This document shows, in pieces, positions 5,764-10,391 of a DNA stretch of 10,391 nt (position 1 is its first letter; each line of letters begins with the position of its first letter). The translations under genes were made by a program, and so were the position numbers. Source of the DNA: Flavobacteria bacterium RIFCSPLOWO2_12_FULL_31_7 (GTDB taxonomy: Bacteria; Bacteroidota; Bacteroidia; Flavobacteriales; Flavobacteriaceae); the NCBI GenBank assembly GCA_001800945.1, contig MGWJ01000069.1, positions 1-10,391 on the forward strand, in the 5' to 3' direction. A model generated the notes under the pieces. That model saw only the letters and a program-made list of their open reading frames with translations. It made no database searches and was not told where the DNA came from.

Positions 5764-7383
5764 ATGCTTACAATTTCTAATTTATCGGTACAATTTGGTA
5801 AAAGAATTTTATTCGACGAAGTAAATACTACATTCACGCAAGGAAACTGTTACGGAATTATTGGTGCTAACGGTGCTGGTAAATCTACGTTTTTAAAAAT
5901 AATTGCGGGCGAAATGGATCCAACTTCTGGTAGAGTAATTTTAGAACCAGGTAAACGTATGTCGGTTTTAAACCAAAACCACAACATGTTTGATGAATAT
6001 ACGGTTTTAGATACGGTACTAATTGGAAACAAAACATTACATGCTGTGAAATCTGAAATGGATGCTTTGTATGCAGATTACGATGATAAAAACGCTGATA
6101 GAATAGGTGAGTTGCAATTGCAATTTGACGAGATGAACGGTTGGAATGCAGAAAGTGATGCCGCTACTTTATTATCCAATTTAGAAATCGGCGCAGAACA
6201 TCATTATACTTTGATGGGTGAAATGGACGGTAAACTTAAAGTTCGTGTGTTATTAGCTCAAGCTTTATTCGGAAATCCAGATGTGTTGATTATGGATGAG
6301 CCTACCAACGACTTAGATTTCGAAACAATTGGTTGGTTAGAGAATTTCTTAGCTAATTATGAAAATACTGTTTTAGTAGTTTCGCATGACCGTCACTTTT
6401 TAGATGCGGTATGTACACATATTTCGGATATTGATTTTGCTAAAATTACTCACTATTCTGGAAATTATACATTCTGGTATGAAAGTAGTCAATTAGCAGC
6501 GCGTCAGAAAGCACAACAAAACAAAAAAGCAGAAGAGAAAAAAGCTGAATTAGAAGAATTTATTCGACGTTTCAGTGCCAATGTAGCGAAATCAAAACAG
6601 GCGACTTCTCGTAAGAAAATGATTGAAAAATTAAACTTAGATGAAATCAAACCATCAAGTAGAAGATATCCAGCCATTATTTTTGAAACGGAGCGTGAAG
6701 CCGGTGATCAAATTTTAAATGTGCAAAATTTATCAGCATCACAAGATGGCGATGTGCTATTTAAAGATGTGCATTTAAATATGGCTAAAGGCGATAAAAT
6801 TGTAGTTTTCTCTAAAGATTCACGTGCTACAACAGCTTTTTACGATATTTTAAATGGATTAAAAACGGCCGATTCAGGGACTTTTGATTGGGGAGTTACT
6901 ACCACTCAATCGTATTTACCTGTTGAAAATCATAGCTTTTTCGATGGTGTAGATTTAAACTTAGTAGATTGGTTACGTCAATGGGCTAAAACGGAAGAAG
7001 AACGTGATGAAGTTTATGTTCGTGGATTCTTAGGAAAAATGATTTTCTCAGGTGAAGAAGCTTTGAAAAAATGTAATGTGTTATCTGGAGGAGAAAAAGT
7101 GCGTTGTATGTTATCTCGAATGATGATGATTAGAGCGAATGTTTTAATGTTAGATGAACCAACCAATCACTTAGACCTAGAATCAATTACAGCTTTTAAC
7201 AACTCGTTAAACAATTTTAAAGGTTCGATTTTATTAACTACTCATGACCACGAATTTGCACAAACTGTTGGTAATCGTATTCTAGAAATTACTCCAAATG
7301 GGGTTATTGACCGTTATATGACGTTTGATGAATATTTAGAAGATGATAAAATTAAAGAATTACGTACTAAAATGTATAATTAA
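5764..7383 (+). CDS. ABC-F family ATPase, YbiT-like, with one degenerate ATP site, 539 aa
   Basis: This soluble protein has two ABC domains and no membrane segment, as in ABC-F factors that act on the ribosome. Domain 1 has Walker A GANGAGKST (34-42), Walker B VLIMDEP (174-180) and switch histidine H208 (SHDRHF). Its signature region reads LMGEMDGKLKVR (150-161) instead of LSGGQ. A charged linker (~241-305, rich in Lys/Arg/Glu, with FSANVAKSKQATSR) is the P-site tRNA-interaction motif region. Domain 2 has an intact signature LSGGEKVR (440-447), Walker B VLMLDEP (460-466) and H494. At its Walker A position, however, FSKDSRATT (349-357) lacks the GxxGxGK lysine. Site 1 (Walker A1 with signature 2) is thus intact and site 2 degenerate. 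Order, length and linker fit the YbiT subgroup; E. coli YbiT as I recall it also has an altered first signature but an intact second Walker A. A role in translation is likely; antibiotic resistance is not indicated. Confidence 0.93.
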   Translation: MLTISNLSVQFGKRILFDEVNTTFTQGNCYGIIGANGAGKSTFLKIIAGEMDPTSGRVILEPGKRMSVLNQNHNMFDEYTVLDTVLIGNKTLHAVKSEMDALYADYDDKNADRIGELQLQFDEMNGWNAESDAATLLSNLEIGAEHHYTLMGEMDGKLKVRVLLAQALFGNPDVLIMDEPTNDLDFETIGWLENFLANYENTVLVVSHDRHFLDAVCTHISDIDFAKITHYSGNYTFWYESSQLAARQKAQQNKKAEEKKAELEEFIRRFSANVAKSKQATSRKKMIEKLNLDEIKPSSRRYPAIIFETEREAGDQILNVQNLSASQDGDVLFKDVHLNMAKGDKIVVFSKDSRATTAFYDILNGLKTADSGTFDWGVTTTQSYLPVENHSFFDGVDLNLVDWLRQWAKTEEERDEVYVRGFLGKMIFSGEEALKKCNVLSGGEKVRCMLSRMMMIRANVLMLDEPTNHLDLESITAFNNSLNNFKGSILLTTHDHEFAQTVGNRILEITPNGVIDRYMTFDEYLEDDKIKELRTKMYN

Positions 7384-7415
7384 TTTACGATTAAAAATTT
7401 TAGATTTACGAATTA
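7383..7415 (+). repeat. Two copies of an ATTTACGAwT intergenic motif
   Basis: ATTTACGATTA (from 7383) and ATTTACGAATTA (7404-7415) lie 21 bases apart between the ABC-F stop and its terminator. The same motif recurs in inverted orientation at 10340-10349, just beyond the final terminator. It is short and AT-rich, so chance is possible, but all three copies are intergenic and next to hairpin terminators. Confidence 0.35.
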
Positions 7416-7424
7416 AGTATATTG

Positions 7425-7457
7425 AAAATCCCGAGTTTTATGCTCGGGATTTTTTTT
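7425..7457 (+). terminator. Rho-independent terminator after the ABC-F gene
   Basis: AAAATCCCGAG (7425-7435) pairs perfectly with CTCGGGATTTT (7443-7453) around a 7-base loop (TTTTATG), followed by T to 7457. The A run on the left would let it act on the minus strand too. The GC core and loop size match the hairpin at 10297-10329. Confidence 0.88.
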
Positions 7458-7487
7458 GTCATCCAATCAAATAATATTGTATTTTTG
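7455..7487 (+). promoter_or_regulatory. Bacteroidota-type promoter of the TonB-dependent receptor operon
   Basis: TTTG at 7455-7458 and TATTTTTG at 7480-7487 (exact TAnnTTTG) are 21 bases apart. The -33 element is formed by the end of the preceding terminator's T run. Transcription would start near 7492, leaving a leader of about 16 bases before the ATG at 7508. No Fur-like or other operator palindrome is apparent. Confidence 0.6.
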
Positions 7488-7507
7488 AATCCCCAAAAAA
7501 TAACCTA

Positions 7508-9811
7508 ATGAAGAACTTATTAAAATGGATTTTTGTTTTATTCGTTGTGCAAAATTCCTTCTCTCAAACTGCTATAAAAGGTAATGTTCTAGATAAAACT
7601 ACAAACCAACCGATACCAAACGTTTTTGTTTATATTAGTGAACTTAATAAAGGAGTAACTACAGATGAATTTGGTAATTACGAAATTAATCTAAAGGCAA
7701 AAGGAACTATTCAACTACAGTTTTCTCATATTGGTTACGAGTCAAGTGTTAAAAAAATTACGCTAACTTCTCAATCAAATGAAATTCAAATAGATGTATT
7801 ATTAGAGAATGAAATTTTCGAAATTAATAAAATTGTAATTACTAATTCATTTGTAAACGAACAAAAGAAAAATACTTTTAAAGTTGATGTAGTAAATCAA
7901 AATGATATTCAAAAATTTGGTGGATTTACCGTTATGGATGCTTTAAATAAAATTCCAGGAATTGACGCTACAACAACTGGAACCTTAATTTCGAGACCTG
8001 TAATCAGAGGTTTGTCAAGTAACAGAGTTTTAACGGTTATTGATGGTGTTCGTTTTGAAACACAACAATGGGATGATGAACACGGAATTGGAGTCAACGA
8101 AAATGATGTAGAAAAAATTGAAGTTATTAAAGGTCCTGAAAGTTTATTATTTGGACCAGAAGCTATGGGCGGAGTTATAAATTTCGTAAAAGCTAAACCT
8201 GCAGCTGTTGGCACAACTAAAGGTTCTTATTTTACCTCAATGTCTTCCAATAACTTAGGTTGGAGAGCTTTAGCAAATGTGAATGGAGCTAAAGAAAAAT
8301 ACAATTGGGGTGTTAGTGGTTTAGGAAAATTATATTCAGATTATTTTGTGAATAATCAATCGTTCAGAACACCAAATACAAGATTGTTAGAATATGGTTT
8401 TAAATCTTACATTGGAACAGATAGAAAATGGGGTTCTACCAATTTATCCTATAATTTTAACCAAGCATTTTTTGGAATTTTAGACGGAAAAGATATTTCT
8501 TTTGGACCAAATGGCGAGTTAATTAACAGTGATTTAAATGAAAAAGAAAAATATCCTTTTGAAATTGAAGCACCTTTTCACGCAGTTGTTGATCACAGAA
8601 TAACATCAACATCAACGTTTTTAACTGGAAAATCTAAATTTGATGTAATTGTAGGTTATCAGAACAATCATCGTACAGAAAATGAAGAGCGTATTTATGT
8701 AAAAAAAGGGTATAAATATGTTGATATGACCTTACAAACTTTAACATATAACGCAAAATGGTATGCACCAAAATGGAATAATTTCAGCACTATTATTGGC
8801 TCACAAGGAATGTTTCAAAATAATACAAATAATAGTGGAGCAGCAACAGTTTTAATTCCAAATGCAAACCTTAACGATTTAGGCTTTTTTGCAGTTAGTA
8901 AATTTGATTATAAAAATTTCAATTTTACTGTTGGTACTCGATATGATTCAAGAAAAATTGATACTGATAATACATCAAGTGCGAATTACAATATTTCAGC
9001 TATTTCCAAATCTTATGATAATGTTAGTGCTTCTTTAGGATTAGCTTATACGATTGGAAATCGCTTAACATTAAGAACCAGTTTTGCTAAAGGATATCGC
9101 GCACCAAATTTAAATGAATTAACTACGAATGGTTACAAATTAGAATCTAGAAGGTTTGAAGTTGGTAATGCCAATTTCGAAAAAGAATATAATAATCAAT
9201 TCGATTTTAATGCTACTTATGCAACTTCATCTGTGACGATTGAAGGGGCTTATTTTTTCAATGCAATCAGTAACTATATTTATATTGCTCCAACCGGAAA
9301 TACGGTGCCAAACAATACAAATCCTTCTCAATTGGTTTCAGAATATAAATATGATCAAGCTGATGCGGAATTAACTGGAGGTGAAGCACGTGTAGACATC
9401 CATCCAAAATCAGCAAAATGGTTCCGTTTTGAAACAAAATATGCTGTTTTAGAAGGTAAAAGAACTGATAATAATTCTTTTTTACCAATGATGTCTCCAA
9501 CAAAATTGACTAATACCATTTATTTTAATTTTAATGATTTTAGAAAATTCTCGAAAACCTCATTTAATATAAGTGTTCCAACTACTTTTGATCAAAATAA
9601 GATTGAAGCAAATGAATTAAGAACAAAAGGCTATTCATTATTAAATTTTGGTTTTTTTACAACATATAAGAAAACAGAAATTACTTTAACAGCAAATAAC
9701 GTTCTGGACAAGCAATATGTGAATCACATGTCGCGTTTCAGACAATTCGGAATTTCTGAACCAGGTTTAAATGTGGCAATTAGTGTTAGAATCCCAATTG
9801 ATATAAAATAA
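7508..9811 (+). CDS. TonB-dependent outer-membrane receptor with carboxypeptidase-regulatory-like domain, 767 aa
   Basis: A signal peptide covers residues 1-19 (cleavage SFS/Q). Next comes a carboxypeptidase-regulatory-like beta domain (~22-100): IKGNVLDKTTNQPIPNV, TTDEFGNYEI and FSHIGYES are the standard pattern. The plug domain (~118-230) contains MDALNKIPGID, RPVIRGLSSNRVLTVIDGVR and the closing segment IEVIKGPESLLFGPEAMGG (204-222). The remaining ~530 residues are the barrel, with GYRAPNLNEL about two-thirds of the way in. By family knowledge it imports a scarce substrate across the outer membrane using TonB energy. The plug loop QQWDDEHG resembles metal- or heme-type receptors, but the substrate cannot be read. 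It is not a SusC-type glycan receptor by size, and no SusD partner follows. The last residues (RIPIDIK) lack the terminal Phe usual in proteobacterial barrels. A four-helix membrane protein starts 4 bases downstream. Confidence 0.94.
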   Translation: MKNLLKWIFVLFVVQNSFSQTAIKGNVLDKTTNQPIPNVFVYISELNKGVTTDEFGNYEINLKAKGTIQLQFSHIGYESSVKKITLTSQSNEIQIDVLLENEIFEINKIVITNSFVNEQKKNTFKVDVVNQNDIQKFGGFTVMDALNKIPGIDATTTGTLISRPVIRGLSSNRVLTVIDGVRFETQQWDDEHGIGVNENDVEKIEVIKGPESLLFGPEAMGGVINFVKAKPAAVGTTKGSYFTSMSSNNLGWRALANVNGAKEKYNWGVSGLGKLYSDYFVNNQSFRTPNTRLLEYGFKSYIGTDRKWGSTNLSYNFNQAFFGILDGKDISFGPNGELINSDLNEKEKYPFEIEAPFHAVVDHRITSTSTFLTGKSKFDVIVGYQNNHRTENEERIYVKKGYKYVDMTLQTLTYNAKWYAPKWNNFSTIIGSQGMFQNNTNNSGAATVLIPNANLNDLGFFAVSKFDYKNFNFTVGTRYDSRKIDTDNTSSANYNISAISKSYDNVSASLGLAYTIGNRLTLRTSFAKGYRAPNLNELTTNGYKLESRRFEVGNANFEKEYNNQFDFNATYATSSVTIEGAYFFNAISNYIYIAPTGNTVPNNTNPSQLVSEYKYDQADAELTGGEARVDIHPKSAKWFRFETKYAVLEGKRTDNNSFLPMMSPTKLTNTIYFNFNDFRKFSKTSFNISVPTTFDQNKIEANELRTKGYSLLNFGFFTTYKKTEITLTANNVLDKQYVNHMSRFRQFGISEPGLNVAISVRIPIDIK

Positions 9812-9815
9812 AATT

Positions 9816-10289
9816 ATGAATTCAGATGTTTTACAAAAGATCAATTTAAAATTAATTTCCATTCATATTTTCGCTGGATTATTATTAGTTTTTGCAGTTT
9901 CCTTAATTGGTTATATTAATGATATTGAATTAGCTAATATTGTAGAGAAAAATGGAGTTAATGAAGCAATGAAACAATTAGGGCCAGAAAGGCTAAGTAA
10001 CTATTCAATTTGGTTTTATATAGCTCCTTTGTTAGGTTTGTTACTGTCAACACTAGTTTCTGTTGTTTTCTTTATTAAAACTAAATCGTTTTGGTTTTAT
10101 GGACTATTTGTTTTTATTGCTTTGCTTATGACAAATTATTTCGGACTTTATCAAATAGAAAACACAAAATATATTGTCTATTTATTAGAATTTGGATTAG
10201 TTATAAATGTTATTATTTCAAGTGCTTTTCTCATTATTATAGCTTTTACAATGTATTTTATTAGCTATAAAATTTCAAAAAATATATAA
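9816..10289 (+). CDS. Hypothetical four-helix integral membrane protein, 157 aa
   Basis: I do not recognise a family. Four hydrophobic segments are visible at about residues 12-34, 65-88, 92-112 and 120-148. Between the first two is a polar loop (EKNGVNEAMKQLGPERLSN). Both ends are short, and a small basic tail (YKISKNI) closes the protein. No signal peptide, catalytic motif or conserved cysteines stand out. The start is 4 bases after the receptor stop and a terminator follows within 10 bases, so it is co-transcribed with the receptor and may serve the same uptake process, for example as an inner-membrane component; this rests on position only. The leader contains no Shine-Dalgarno, consistent with translation coupled to the upstream gene. 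Confidence 0.8.
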   Translation: MNSDVLQKINLKLISIHIFAGLLLVFAVSLIGYINDIELANIVEKNGVNEAMKQLGPERLSNYSIWFYIAPLLGLLLSTLVSVVFFIKTKSFWFYGLFVFIALLMTNYFGLYQIENTKYIVYLLEFGLVINVIISSAFLIIIAFTMYFISYKISKNI

Positions 10290-10296
10290 TAAAAAC

Positions 10297-10329
10297 AAAA
10301 GTCCCGAGTTTAATTCTCGGGACTTTTTT
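10297..10329. terminator. Rho-independent terminator after the receptor operon
   Basis: AAAAGTCCCGAG (10297-10308) pairs perfectly with CTCGGGACTTTT (10316-10327) around the 7-base loop TTTAATT, with T to 10329. The flanking A and T runs make it usable in both directions, so it could also serve a convergent gene entering from the right. Confidence 0.88.
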
Positions 10330-10391
10330 ATACTATTCGATTCGTAAATCCAAAATATACAATCGTATTTTTTTTACTCTTCCAATAAATC

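Noticed and set aside
5764..7383. ABC-F protein as an antibiotic-resistance factor
   Set aside because: The linker is of the YbiT-like housekeeping kind, without the extended loop typical of ribosome-protection ABC-F proteins, and there is no leader-peptide attenuator or mobile element nearby.
7909..8214. Antisense open frame across the receptor plug domain
   Set aside because: It is fully within the conserved plug region on the other strand and has no promoter, leader or recognisable domain.
7508..9811. Assigning the receptor as a heme, iron or zinc transporter
   Set aside because: The QQWDDEHG plug loop and GYRAPNL segment are suggestive but occur in many receptor subfamilies, and no Fur-like or Zur-like site or dedicated transporter gene is nearby.
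10331..10391. C-terminus of a minus-strand gene entering from the right
   Set aside because: All three minus-strand frames are open from the edge to a stop within this stretch (for example DLLEE-stop, or one ending TNRIV), so no frame can be preferred. The bidirectional hairpin beside it makes such a gene plausible but not supportable from 60 bases.
1..10391. A defence system, CRISPR array, biosynthetic cluster or mobile element
   Set aside because: I saw no nuclease, helicase, methylase, transposase, integrase, regular spaced repeats or carrier-protein genes; all genes have conventional families or simple membrane or exported layouts.

Overview
The window looks like a chromosomal segment from a Bacteroidota bacterium of the Flavobacterium type. 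It is strongly AT-rich with UAA stops and lacks Shine-Dalgarno sequences in favour of A-rich leaders. Several promoters fit the phylum-specific TTG/TTTG ... TAnnTTTG pattern. The protein families also fit: a cargo protein with a type IX secretion (T9SS) sorting domain, a DUF3667 membrane protein, a TonB-dependent receptor with an N-terminal carboxypeptidase-regulatory-like domain, and a lipoprotein with a DUF4369-like N-terminus and a thioredoxin fold. I see no rRNA, tRNA, CRISPR array, insertion sequence or phage gene. It reads as ordinary, compact housekeeping and envelope territory.

Layout. Region 1 (1-1650, +): the 3' part of a Kelch-type beta-propeller secreted protein with a T9SS C-terminal domain, open to the left edge, then a 61-residue exported Lys/Cys-rich peptide and a strong terminator. 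Region 2 (1651-3400, +): a zinc-ribbon DUF3667 membrane protein and a short-chain dehydrogenase 3 bases apart, almost certainly one transcript. Region 3 (3400-4190, +): a small transaldolase (TalC/FSA-type) with its own promoter, ending in a bidirectional hairpin shared with the convergent gene. Region 4 (4207-5641, -): a lipoprotein with a thioredoxin fold whose CxxC motif and cis-proline are both gone. Region 5 (5642-7457, +): a divergently transcribed YbiT-like ABC-F ATPase, then a terminator. Region 6 (7455-10329, +): a TonB-dependent receptor and a four-helix membrane protein 4 bases apart, ending in a hairpin nearly identical to the one in front of them. The last ~60 bases hold nothing I can assign.

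The genes do not form one pathway. Envelope and secretion functions dominate (T9SS cargo, exported peptide, lipoprotein, receptor, two membrane proteins), interspersed with housekeeping enzymes (transaldolase, dehydrogenase, translation-type ATPase). I found no clear new multi-gene system. The most rewarding observations are at protein level: an ABC-F ATPase with one intact and one degenerate composite ATP site, a redox-dead thioredoxin-like lipoprotein, and the exported peptide with a repeated Cys-x4-Lys-Lys pattern.
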